Below are positions 28,222-35,182 of a DNA stretch of 64,000 bases, piece after piece. How positions within the stretch are numbered: the first letter of the stretch is position 1; every line of letters begins with the position of its first letter. The DNA lies in assembly GCA_937969495.1 (NCBI GenBank), contig CALBVY010000015.1, positions 1 to 64,000 of the forward strand, written 5' to 3'. Both the position numbers and the translations under genes were made by a program. Source of the stretch: an uncultured Verrucomicrobiales bacterium (lineage in GTDB: Bacteria > Verrucomicrobiota > Verrucomicrobiia > Verrucomicrobiales > Akkermansiaceae). The notes beneath the pieces are model-generated. The model made no database searches. It saw nothing but the letters and a program-made list of their open reading frames with translations, and was not told the DNA's origin.

Positions 28222-29511
28222 TTAATTTTTGTTCCAATAAACATCATCCCAAAGCCAAAATTGAATATCCATCCGGGTAATTTGGTTATCCAAATTTTGT
28301 TTTTTTTCTTCGAGTTCTTGAAATTCTTCATACTCCTTAAGCACCGTATCTAGCACCCCTTTGTCGGTTTTCTTTTTGAGATAGTTTATTCTTCCTGTGA
28401 GTTTATTTCTCGCTATCTGTAAGCGGCCATATGATTGTTTGAGTTGGCTTAATCTCTGAATTTCACTTTCCATGGAAAGTCGCAATTGATCTGTCGTGTA
28501 CTTTGCCCTAACTTTCGCCAATCGCAAATCTTTCTTACCCGTAATATTTGTCAGATCAATTGTCTTTGATAAACTGGCAAATAAGAAAAAATCATCAGAA
28601 CTCAAGCCCATCTGACTATTCTGATCACTTGAGAACAGTACTGGACTGCTGACTCCTTGACTCAAATTGGGCAGTTGCCTTAATTTTACGTTCAGAATGC
28701 TTAGCGCAGAAGCTTCAATTTGTATAGTTTGAAGCTTCAAACCTAACTTCCCAAATTTTTCCCCAAATCTAAGGTTTTCATAACGGTTTTTATAAGAAAC
28801 CTTTGGAATTTTCCCAGAAGGTTTCCAGTTATGGCCCGGTGTATTCAAAAGACGATTTAGCGCTAAACGCTGATTAGCACGTGTTCGCATAATGATCCTT
28901 TTCTCTTGGGCTAGAGAAGTTATTTTACCGGAAATCTCGTCTATCGAAGCACGGCCTATCAATTTCTCCTTCTTTAAAACCTCATTATACCGCTCACTCA
29001 GTATTCTTTCTTCTAAGAAATTAGTATATAATTGTATATAGACTTGTCTACGTGTTAACTCATATGACCATTCCGCCTGCAAGGACTGAAGAGCTAGAGC
29101 ATAAGATTGACCATAAAACCTAACGGGATTGGGTATATTGAAAGATGCTAGGACTCGTGTATCAATATCATTAGAGCCAAGAGCTGCTAAGCCACTCAAG
29201 CTTTGACTGAGGCCTATAAACCCTTGGATTTTGGGAATAAGTGCCAGCCACTGATCTTTACGCTGTTTTCTAGCGTTTGCTATTTGGTCACGCCCTCGTC
29301 TTAATACAATATTCTCTCTCTCTAGTATTCTAGTAGCTTCAGCCCAAGAAAGTCTTTCTCTGTCTTTTAGCTGATCTGATTTCTGAAGCGTTTTTAGCGT
29401 AATAGCTTGTTCGTTAGAACGCTCTGCTAAGTTAGTTGCCAAACGTTTCTGTACACAACTTGAAGAGAAGATGAGTATGAAACATGTTACCATGTAGAGC
29501 TTCGAAGACAT
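28222..29511 (-). CDS. TolC-like outer-membrane efflux lipoprotein
   Basis: The 429-aa product starts with a lipoprotein signal (FSSSC; Cys at residue 19). It is mostly alpha-helical, with two repeats of long helices, an outer-membrane efflux protein pattern. Typical features are SWAEATRILERENIVLRRGRDQIANARKQRKDQWLALIPKIQGF near the start and a second copy around LRLAKVRAKYTTDQLRLSMESEIQRLSQLKQSYGRLQIARNKL. It is the first gene of the exporter operon, supplying the outer-membrane duct for the ABC/adaptor complex. Divergence from well-known TolC is high. Confidence 0.82.
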   Translation of the reverse strand: MSSKLYMVTCFILIFSSSCVQKRLATNLAERSNEQAITLKTLQKSDQLKDRERLSWAEATRILERENIVLRRGRDQIANARKQRKDQWLALIPKIQGFIGLSQSLSGLAALGSNDIDTRVLASFNIPNPVRFYGQSYALALQSLQAEWSYELTRRQVYIQLYTNFLEERILSERYNEVLKKEKLIGRASIDEISGKITSLAQEKRIIMRTRANQRLALNRLLNTPGHNWKPSGKIPKVSYKNRYENLRFGEKFGKLGLKLQTIQIEASALSILNVKLRQLPNLSQGVSSPVLFSSDQNSQMGLSSDDFFLFASLSKTIDLTNITGKKDLRLAKVRAKYTTDQLRLSMESEIQRLSQLKQSYGRLQIARNKLTGRINYLKKKTDKGVLDTVLKEYEEFQELEEKKQNLDNQITRMDIQFWLWDDVYWNKN

Positions 29512-29596
29512 AAGTAATTAACATAATACACATAGTGTGTAATGGCTATCTGGCAGATCATTCTCTCAGCTCCTGGGAGAGATAAATATCTACATT

Positions 29597-30697
29597 CTAG
29601 TCTGATGTGCGTATTATAAATGTCCCAGATACTTGCGCAGCATCAGTTGTTCCATCGTCCACTGTGCCAATATAAACTCCAGTGCTTTCCGAAGAAAACT
29701 GCAATTCATAGGAGCCATCAAATGTGTTGTTTCCGTTGCTTACAACTAACGTTGCATTATCAGTTCCAGGGATTCTTCTCCACGTATATGCAACACTCTC
29801 ACCACCTGACAGTGTGAGGTCGCTGTTAACCCCAACTCGTTGTATCCCATTGCCAAGTTCATCGATATCTGCATTCAGTGAATTGCCGAAAGTGACATCA
29901 CTAATAAATTGGATAGTGAAGTTATCCGCTGGATTGGGAACTCCGTTATTGAATAATACGAATAAACCATCTAAGCTCTCTGGAACAATAGCACTAGGAC
30001 GATTGGGATCAATAACTGGGTTATAATTAAAGGGAACTGCTCCTCCTCCTTCTAATCGAATCAATGAATTAGGTGGAAGCGTCGTATCTAAACCAGGAAA
30101 GCTCGACCCAACGATTGAAAGAACAATACTACTAACTGAAACACTAAAACTCCCATTATTGTTAAAAGTAATATCCATTTGAACTGTGGGATGGGTTGGG
30201 GCAGCAGTAATACTCCCCGTCGCTGAGTCTGAGTGAAAATAATACGCAAAAGAGTTATTTGCAGCGTTAAAGCCTCCCGTCTGATTGAGATCATCAGATG
30301 AGACACCATTTAAAGTAATCACTGCGCTATTCTCATTTACTGCCAGATATGTGTAGGTCCGATCAGATAGAGAATCGGGGAAAGAAATATCAGACACATC
30401 GCCATTAATATTTGGAAATTGCTGAACATTATTAGAACCTAGATTGTAAACAAAGTTTCCAGTTTCAGTTTCACCATTGGTAACAGCTCCTTCAGTTCCC
30501 ACATTTCTGCTAAAGGTAAAACTAACTCCCCCTTGAAGCTGGATGGTCAGACCATCCAAAGTCTTAGGGCGGGTTGTTTCTGGAGACTCATCGTCACCAC
30601 CACCACCGCCACCACCACAACTGGATAAGACAAAAGTACAAACCAAAGGTAGTGTAAGAGCTGCAAGACAAGTTTTGAAAGAATGTAATATTTTCAT
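29597..30697 (-). CDS. Two-lobed lipoprotein with Gly-rich linker
   Basis: The ATG at 30697 opens a lipoprotein signal with lipobox VLSSC followed by seven Gly and an acidic linker. A longer frame to 30823 lacks a signal and is rejected. The mature part consists of two related halves, beginning KTLDGLTIQLQGG and ESLDGLFVLFNNG. Each continues with beta strands and a YTY or YTW...A.ITLNG-like segment, so it is an internal duplication. The function is unknown; it is probably surface-exposed. It is 86 bp upstream of the TolC-like gene on the same strand and could share its transcript. Confidence 0.8.
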   Translation of the reverse strand: MKILHSFKTCLAALTLPLVCTFVLSSCGGGGGGGDDESPETTRPKTLDGLTIQLQGGVSFTFSRNVGTEGAVTNGETETGNFVYNLGSNNVQQFPNINGDVSDISFPDSLSDRTYTYLAVNENSAVITLNGVSSDDLNQTGGFNAANNSFAYYFHSDSATGSITAAPTHPTVQMDITFNNNGSFSVSVSSIVLSIVGSSFPGLDTTLPPNSLIRLEGGGAVPFNYNPVIDPNRPSAIVPESLDGLFVLFNNGVPNPADNFTIQFISDVTFGNSLNADIDELGNGIQRVGVNSDLTLSGGESVAYTWRRIPGTDNATLVVSNGNNTFDGSYELQFSSESTGVYIGTVDDGTTDAAQVSGTFIIRTSD

Positions 30698-30849
30698 TAG
30701 TATATTTGGGACAAGTAAATGTTGGCAGTATTGAATCCATTTTCTGCTACCTTGTCCACAAAAAACTCTGAAGGAATTGTTATACTTCAGCTTGTGAGTA
30801 TTCCCCCTTGCAAAACGCCCCATCAGGGCTAGGTATTATTTTGTCTATC

Positions 30850-30863
30850 GCGGAATTTTCCGC
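30850..30863. promoter_or_regulatory. Palindrome in leader of the selenoprotein candidate gene
   Basis: GCGGAA and TTCCGC form a perfect 6-bp inverted repeat around TT, 18 bp upstream of the ATG at 30882. It could be a small operator, or a hairpin in the 5' leader limiting initiation. A possible -10 element, TATTAT, lies at 30834-30839. No strong ribosome-binding site is visible. Confidence 0.4.
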
Positions 30864-30881
30864 AGTAACCATAACAAACAC

Positions 30882-31460
30882 ATGAAAAAGACTATTCCAT
30901 TTGCTACAATCGCCATGCTGGGGCTCTCCTTGAGCCCTATTCATGCCGATGATGCTACTACCACAAAAGCTGCTACTGAAGCAGCCGCAACCGTTGAGAA
31001 AATCCCTGTCTACATCGTTGTAGTCAGCGGCAAGGGCTGAGGCGTCGGTGCAAAAGCCAGTTCGGCGATTAAAGCACAAGACGGCGTTAAAAACGTTCTC
31101 CTCTCCGGTTACCGCGCCACCGTTCTCATGAACGACGGCAAGGAACTCGATGAAGCAAAAATTCAAAAAGCCATCACAGGTAAAGGCCTAAAGATGACTT
31201 CCTTCGCGAAGTCTGAAGCCATTGTTCCTGATATGGTCTACCAGCTCAAAGTATCTGGTGGTGGATGATCAATCGATGCTGACAAGGCCCGTGTGGCCTT
31301 AGAAAAAATGGATGGTATCACTGCTGCTTATGTTGCTAAAGACGTTGATATTCACTTAGCAAAAGGTGCTTCATTTAACGAAGAGGAGATCGCAGAGATC
31401 CTTAAGAAGTATAAAATGACAGTGCGTAGCTCTAAGAAACTCGATACTCTACCATTCTAA
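30882..31460 (+). CDS. Candidate secreted selenoprotein with two HMA-like domains and two in-frame TGA (Sec) codons
   Basis: Reading from ATG 30882 to TAA 31458-31460 gives 192 codons, interrupted only by TGA at 31038-31040 (residue 53) and 31266-31268 (residue 129). A signal peptide covers 1-22 (ends PIHA). Two similar domains follow: about 41-110 with VVVSGKGU53GVGAK, and about 114-185 with LKVSGGGU129SIDADK. Each continues like the beta-alpha-beta-beta-alpha-beta HMA fold (AI..QDGVKNV; AL.KMDGITAA). In HMA proteins this loop reads GMTCxxC, so each TGA sits at the first Cys, while the second Cys is Gly or Asp. The protein has no Cys. SECIS-like hairpins follow both TGAs and a strong terminator follows the gene. 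Periplasmic metal or redox chemistry is inferred. Confidence 0.85.
31043..31083 (+). promoter_or_regulatory. SECIS-like hairpin after first TGA
   Basis: Downstream of TGA 31038-31040, CGTC (31043-31046) pairs with GACG (31080-31083), GTGC (31048-31051) with GCAC (31074-31077), and GCC (31056-31058) with GGC (31064-31066). The apical loop is AGTTC, with G second. The loop begins 19 nt after the TGA, inside the 16-37 nt range of the bacterial SECIS model. The upper stem is short (3 G-C pairs). Confidence 0.6.
31284..31300 (+). promoter_or_regulatory. SECIS-like hairpin after second TGA
   Basis: AAGGCC (31284-31289) and GGCCTT (31295-31300) form a perfect 6-bp stem with loop CGTGT, G second. 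The loop begins 22 nt after TGA 31266-31268. Stem length, loop size, G position and spacing all satisfy the bacterial SECIS consensus and closely match the first element. Confidence 0.7.
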
Positions 31461-31507
31461 TTACATCATACACCGCGCTTAATTCTACGCGATAGACATT
31501 CTGAACC

Positions 31508-31551
31508 CCCGCTCGCCGTCCACTTGTGATAGCGAGCGGGTTTTATTTTTT
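31508..31551 (+). terminator. Intrinsic terminator of the selenoprotein candidate gene
   Basis: CCCGCTCGC (31508-31516) pairs perfectly with GCGAGCGGG (31532-31540) and is followed by TTTTATTTTTT. It lies 48 bp after the TAA on the plus strand, showing that the candidate gene is its own transcription unit. The T-run overlaps the 3' end of the convergent gene. Confidence 0.9.
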
Positions 31552-33180
31552 ATGGACAATGAGTAAAAACGGTGAAGTCTCACGGTGACCATTTCGCACA
31601 TAATGAGACACGTTAAACATCTCACCGGGTAATTGCTCCACCCATGCACTAACTTCCGCTGCTTCACGCTCACCACCTATGTGACCAGGGTAACACATCA
31701 CACTCAACACTCCCCCAGACTTCAAGCATGCGGTAGCCTGCTGCAGGGCATCTAAGGTAGTCTCTAGCTGTGTGATAATTGCCTTATCCGCACCCGGAAG
31801 ATACCCTAAATTAAACATCACACAGGCTACCTCCCCCATCAGCTCCTCGCAAATGATCTGCTTCATCTCAGCGTGATTTTTCTGATGTAGTTCCACCGTA
31901 TTCATCAGCACACCTTCATCGGTAAGGCGCTGGCTCGCTGAGGCTATCGCTTGTTCTTGAATATCAAATCCAATCACTCGACCACTATCCCCTACCAACG
32001 ACGCTAGAAAAAGAGTGTCGTGACCATTCCCCACAGTGGCATCAATCACCACATCTCCCACACATACTACCTCCGCAACCAAGTGATGCGCAGTTTTAAG
32101 CAGATTCCCCGTCGAAATAAGACCACATGGGGGTGATAGAGGAAACGGAATATTCAGCTCAGGATCAAGGTCAACTCCACCAGTCAGAAATTCTGCAAAA
32201 TGTTTTGCTACAGCAGGTGCCATTAATGCGCCTTTGGATCCCAGACCGTTAAAAAATCCCAACTTTCCATTGTTAGGATGCAAGCCAATGACAGGCCGGC
32301 TACTCCTAACAATAGGACGCACCCCAGCTTCTTGCGCCACTACTTCCACCGGTAGATCGCACCAAGACGCTAATTTACTTAACACCTCAGCACGCCCTTC
32401 AGGTGTCACTTCAGAATTCAGATTTTCCCAATCATAAGTCGCACCCACCTTCCATGTACCATCACCACGAGCAGCTAACCAACCATCAGCATGATAACGC
32501 TCGTGCTCAGGCAGCCCTTTGATTTTCACCGTAAGGATTTCTCCCTTAGCGCAGCGGTGTGGTATGTCACCAAACCAGCCCCTACCACGAAGTCCATAAG
32601 CGCCCTGACACAGAATAATCTTACCCGCCGTGATACCTTTCCAGATCACACCATGTGAGAGAAACTCCGCATCCTGTTCGTGAAAATCATCTTCTCGATA
32701 GGCATTCTGACTCATCAATCTTTGCTGAACTGAGGTGAGAAATTTTTGACTATCTAACCAAGCCCCACCAAACATCTGTAGACCTCCATACTCAGACTTC
32801 AGCCCCCCTTTATCAAAGGACTTTTCCGCTCCCCACTTACCATGCTGAGCCGCCTTCCCCCGCCATTTTTCTCGCTCCCGCTTTGAACGAAACAAGCGAA
32901 CCACATCACATGCATGGTAAAACTTCTCTCCTGTCTCCTGCTCCAGCGATTGATAGAATGTTTCCGCAACTGGCAGATATTCATCCTGTCGCCATGCTGG
33001 ATTAAGCCCCTTACCAGTTAGAGGAGTCACTAAACCCGCCGCGACACGCGATGAGGAACCTTGATCTTGCCGATCCACCACCAGCACCTTCTCCCCTCGT
33101 TGAAGAAGAGCCAAAGCTAACGTACTACCAGCTATTCCCTGCCCAATGATGATCGAGTCATATTCCATGCGCGCTGACAC
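31543..33180 (-). CDS. Fused FAD-dependent oxidoreductase and MnmM-type methyltransferase (likely tRNA U34 modification)
   Basis: The 545-aa product has two parts. Residues 5-345 are a DAO-family flavoprotein with dinucleotide motif IIGQGIAGSTLALAL (11-25), acidic VVDR, SSSRVAAGLVTPLTG (42-56), and a late GLGSKGALMAP FAD-contact segment. They resemble the MnmC oxidase. Residues 356-545 are a SAM methyltransferase with VIDATVGNGHDTLFLA (378-393) and FNLGYLPGADK (456-466), hallmarks of the YtqB/MnmM family that methylates nm5(s2)U34. In E. coli MnmC an unrelated methyltransferase precedes the oxidase. Here a different one follows it. The likely role is cmnm5U to nm5U to mnm5U conversion; this is inference from the fusion. 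Confidence 0.8.
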   Translation of the reverse strand: MSARMEYDSIIIGQGIAGSTLALALLQRGEKVLVVDRQDQGSSSRVAAGLVTPLTGKGLNPAWRQDEYLPVAETFYQSLEQETGEKFYHACDVVRLFRSKREREKWRGKAAQHGKWGAEKSFDKGGLKSEYGGLQMFGGAWLDSQKFLTSVQQRLMSQNAYREDDFHEQDAEFLSHGVIWKGITAGKIILCQGAYGLRGRGWFGDIPHRCAKGEILTVKIKGLPEHERYHADGWLAARGDGTWKVGATYDWENLNSEVTPEGRAEVLSKLASWCDLPVEVVAQEAGVRPIVRSSRPVIGLHPNNGKLGFFNGLGSKGALMAPAVAKHFAEFLTGGVDLDPELNIPFPLSPPCGLISTGNLLKTAHHLVAEVVCVGDVVIDATVGNGHDTLFLASLVGDSGRVIGFDIQEQAIASASQRLTDEGVLMNTVELHQKNHAEMKQIICEELMGEVACVMFNLGYLPGADKAIITQLETTLDALQQATACLKSGGVLSVMCYPGHIGGEREAAEVSAWVEQLPGEMFNVSHYVRNGHRETSPFLLIVHKK

Positions 33181-33190
33181 TCACGTTACA

Positions 33191-33547
33191 TCACGATTCA
33201 CCATCCGCAGCAAGCTCTTCCATCAGAGCGTGATTAGGATCTTGCCAGCCTGACTGAAACCCCTTGGCGTAATTAAATAAATCACGGTGCATATACTCGT
33301 AGTAAGCTTCTTTTTGCTCCTTATTCAGCCTATGCCAAATACAGACATTAAAGGCACGAGTAACTTTCTGCATCATTTTCAGGGTGAGGCGCCGCCCTTT
33401 ACGCGCTTTTTGCACCTGCTTGTGCGTCAGCTGTTCAGTGGAAACGGCTACAATATCATGGTTTTCCAGCCCCCAAGCTTCCATCATATGATCGAGCGGT
33501 TGGGCACCGAGGTCTCGATCGTCTTTGGGGTAGTCGCTATTACTCAT
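33191..33547 (-). CDS. Conserved small cytosolic protein of unknown function (118 aa)
   Basis: I use the ATG at 33547. The frame also extends to a TTG at 33565. The product is soluble and begins acidic, with DDRDLGAQPLDHMMEAWGLENHDIVAVSTEQLTHKQVQKARKGRRLTLKMMQKVTRAFN. This reads like a helix-turn-helix of Cro/XRE type (a DIV..S..QLTHKQVQ turn, then KGRRLTLKMMQKV). A tyrosine-rich helix follows. A DNA- or RNA-binding function is possible but not proven. It is 10 bp upstream of the FAD/MnmM fusion gene on the same strand, so probably one operon. Confidence 0.75.
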   Translation of the reverse strand: MSNSDYPKDDRDLGAQPLDHMMEAWGLENHDIVAVSTEQLTHKQVQKARKGRRLTLKMMQKVTRAFNVCIWHRLNKEQKEAYYEYMHRDLFNYAKGFQSGWQDPNHALMEELAADGES

Positions 33548-33563
33548 AGGTATGGTGTATATC

Positions 33564-33602
33564 AAAATTTAAAATTTGGAATTTAGAATTTAGAATTTAG
33601 AG
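33564..33602. repeat. Short AT-rich tandem repeat
   Basis: Three copies of the 7-mer ATTTAGA follow degenerate AAAATTT units, between divergent genes starting at 33547 and 33610. It is a slippage-type repeat that could alter promoter spacing. Confidence 0.7.
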
Positions 33603-33609
33603 TGTTTTC

Positions 33610-33876
33610 ATGCCTAGCAAGAAAGATATCCTCGACCTCTACTTCATGGACTCCAGATATAAACTAATTGATATCGCTGCCTTTTTGGATCGGATGGACC
33701 GCCATGAAGGAGAGCCAGACTTTCGCCATCATGGCTTTCAAAAAGCACTCGAAGCCATGCTTCAGCCTGGTAATAAACCACGCGCTCAGGCGGTGCTTGA
33801 GGCACTTTCTGATCACTCGGAAAAACCTATCCCCAAAGCTACCATCCAAGGTGCCTTTGGTGCATGCCGTGATTAA
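33610..33876 (+). CDS. Small protein at head of ebo-like cluster (88 aa)
   Basis: The product is 88 aa, soluble and helical, with LIDIAAFLDRMDRHEGEPDFRHHGFQKALEAML as its most distinctive stretch. I do not recognise a named family. It is much shorter than the EboA protein that heads ebo clusters in cyanobacteria, so I do not call it EboA. It lies 20 bp upstream of the EboB-like TatD-family gene and reads in the same direction, so a role in the same pathway is the best inference. Confidence 0.7.
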   Translation: MPSKKDILDLYFMDSRYKLIDIAAFLDRMDRHEGEPDFRHHGFQKALEAMLQPGNKPRAQAVLEALSDHSEKPIPKATIQGAFGACRD

Positions 33877-33896
33877 TTTAAAAAACTCTCTCTTTA

Positions 33897-34694
33897 ATGA
33901 AATACATTGAACCACACGCTCACATGGTGAGCAGGACAACAGACGACTATCAGGCTATGGCTATGGCCGGTTGTGAAATCATCTGTGAGCCAGCCTTCTG
34001 GGCAGGCTTTGATCGCTCATCCCCGCAGGGCTTTTACGATTACTACCGTCAACTAACAGAATACGAACCTGCGCGAGCCCAGAAATTTGGGATCAAGCAC
34101 TACTGCTGGCTCTGCATCAATCCCAAGGAGGCTGAGGACGCTGGATTCGCGCGTGAAGTCATGGCCATCATCCCTGAGTTTATGGACTGCCCCACCGTAC
34201 TTGGCATTGGTGAGATCGGCCTCAATAAAAATACTGTTAGCGAGCTAGCTATCTTCGAAGAACATGTAGCAATAGCCCAGAAATACGATACCCCCATCCT
34301 CATTCACACCCCCCATCTGGAGGACAAACTCAAGGGCACTAAACTCATCATTGATGCATTAAAAAATGCCCAGATCGACCCCAGTAGAATCATCATTGAC
34401 CATGTAGAGGAGCATACCGCGGGGCTGGTGCTTGATGAAGGTTTCTGGGCAGGTATGACGCTATACCCTGAATCAAAATGCACCCCTGGTAGAGCCATTG
34501 ATATTCTGGAAAACTTCGGCATGGAAAACATCTGGATGAACTCCGCATGCGATTGGGGGATTTCTGATCCCCTAGCCGTAGCCAAGTGCGCTGTGGAAAT
34601 GAAAAAACGCCAACACAGCACCGAGATAGTGCAAAAAATCATCTACGACAATCCTGTCAAATTCCTCAGTCAAAGTAAAAACTTTACCGCCTAA
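33897..34694 (+). CDS. eboB: TatD-family metal-dependent hydrolase, EboB-like
   Basis: The 265-aa TIM-barrel protein begins YIEPHAHMVSRTTDDYQAM, with the first HxH metal ligands at about residues 6-8. Later it has GEIGLNK, ILIHTPHLEDK and IIIDHVEEHT, then a final NSACDWGISDPLAV carrying the conserved Asp. The opening and the IKHYCWLCINPKEA segment match the TatD-type protein of the ebo gene cluster rather than the DNase-type TatD. In other bacteria and algae ebo genes are linked to movement of metabolite precursors to the periplasm. The exact reaction is unknown. Confidence 0.82.
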   Translation: MKYIEPHAHMVSRTTDDYQAMAMAGCEIICEPAFWAGFDRSSPQGFYDYYRQLTEYEPARAQKFGIKHYCWLCINPKEAEDAGFAREVMAIIPEFMDCPTVLGIGEIGLNKNTVSELAIFEEHVAIAQKYDTPILIHTPHLEDKLKGTKLIIDALKNAQIDPSRIIIDHVEEHTAGLVLDEGFWAGMTLYPESKCTPGRAIDILENFGMENIWMNSACDWGISDPLAVAKCAVEMKKRQHSTEIVQKIIYDNPVKFLSQSKNFTA

Positions 34695-34699
34695 CATCC

Positions 34700-34906
34700 A
34701 TGGACATCGAGAAACTTGAACCACTTACCGCCGAGTTAGGAAAGCTCTCTGCTGCTGAACAAGATTACATCGCCGGATTTCTGCTCGTGGAGCGGATGAA
34801 ACGTAATCAGCTTGTTATGCCAGTGATTCACAAGCGGATCGAGGACGCAGATCCTGAAAACTGGAGCGACTGGAAAAACACCAAACCTCAGTTAGACAAT
34901 GCCTAA
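34700..34906 (+). CDS. Antitoxin-like small protein (68 aa)
   Basis: This small acidic, helical protein contains LTAELGKLSAAEQDYIAGFLLVERMKRN and ends DPENWSDWKNTKPQLDNA. Its size, acidity and position 8 bp into the next gene, which encodes a RelE/ParE-like protein, fit an addiction-module antitoxin. It starts 5 bp after the EboB-like stop. There is no recognisable DNA-binding motif, so the assignment rests on context. Confidence 0.6.
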   Translation: MDIEKLEPLTAELGKLSAAEQDYIAGFLLVERMKRNQLVMPVIHKRIEDADPENWSDWKNTKPQLDNA

Positions 34907-35153
34907 CACTCAAGTTTTCCTTCATCACCATGCCGTGGATCACCTGCTAGCCATAGGAAACCCTTCTGGTATTGCAGCTTTCATCGATCAACTAAAACAC
35001 AACCCTGAAACCGTAGGCGACTACCGTCTACCTGATCCCCGAGGCCGTATGATCGAGGTGAAAATTCTTGGCAGACAAGCGCTTTTATTTTTCAAAGACC
35101 CATTTGCTAACATCATCAAAATTCTTGAAATCCGCAACGTCGAAGCGGCGTAG
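34899..35153 (+). CDS. RelE/ParE-like toxin candidate (84 aa)
   Basis: The 84-aa product has an N-terminal helix (HHHAVDHLLAIGNPSGIAAFIDQLKHNP). A compact beta region follows, ETVGDYRLPDPRGRMIEVKILGRQALLFF..., ending IIKILEIRNVEAA. This order of helices, basic strand and closing hydrophobic strand is that of RelE/ParE-superfamily toxins, although the catalytic residues are not obvious. It overlaps the antitoxin-like gene by 8 bp, and both lie between eboB- and eboE-like genes. Alternatively it is an ordinary ebo-associated protein. Confidence 0.6.
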   Translation: MPNTQVFLHHHAVDHLLAIGNPSGIAAFIDQLKHNPETVGDYRLPDPRGRMIEVKILGRQALLFFKDPFANIIKILEIRNVEAA

Positions 35154-35182
35154 AAAACCTAACATACTAACCTTTTCCCAAG

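Noticed and set aside
30780-31166. 128-codon minus-strand frame opposite the 5' half of the Sec gene
   Set aside because: It has poor composition and no signal or homology. The plus strand shows a signal peptide, duplicated domains and a matching terminator, so this frame is a shadow.
30882-31460. Reading the two TGA codons as Trp through a changed genetic code
   Set aside because: coaD, the hemolysin III gene and the 53784 gene all end with TGA at family-appropriate positions, so TGA is a normal stop in this genome.
30882-31460. Treating the TGA-containing frame as a pseudogene or sequencing error
   Set aside because: Both TGAs fall at equivalent repeat positions, no frameshift or other stop is present, and SECIS-like hairpins and a terminator are intact. 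A definitive check requires homologues.
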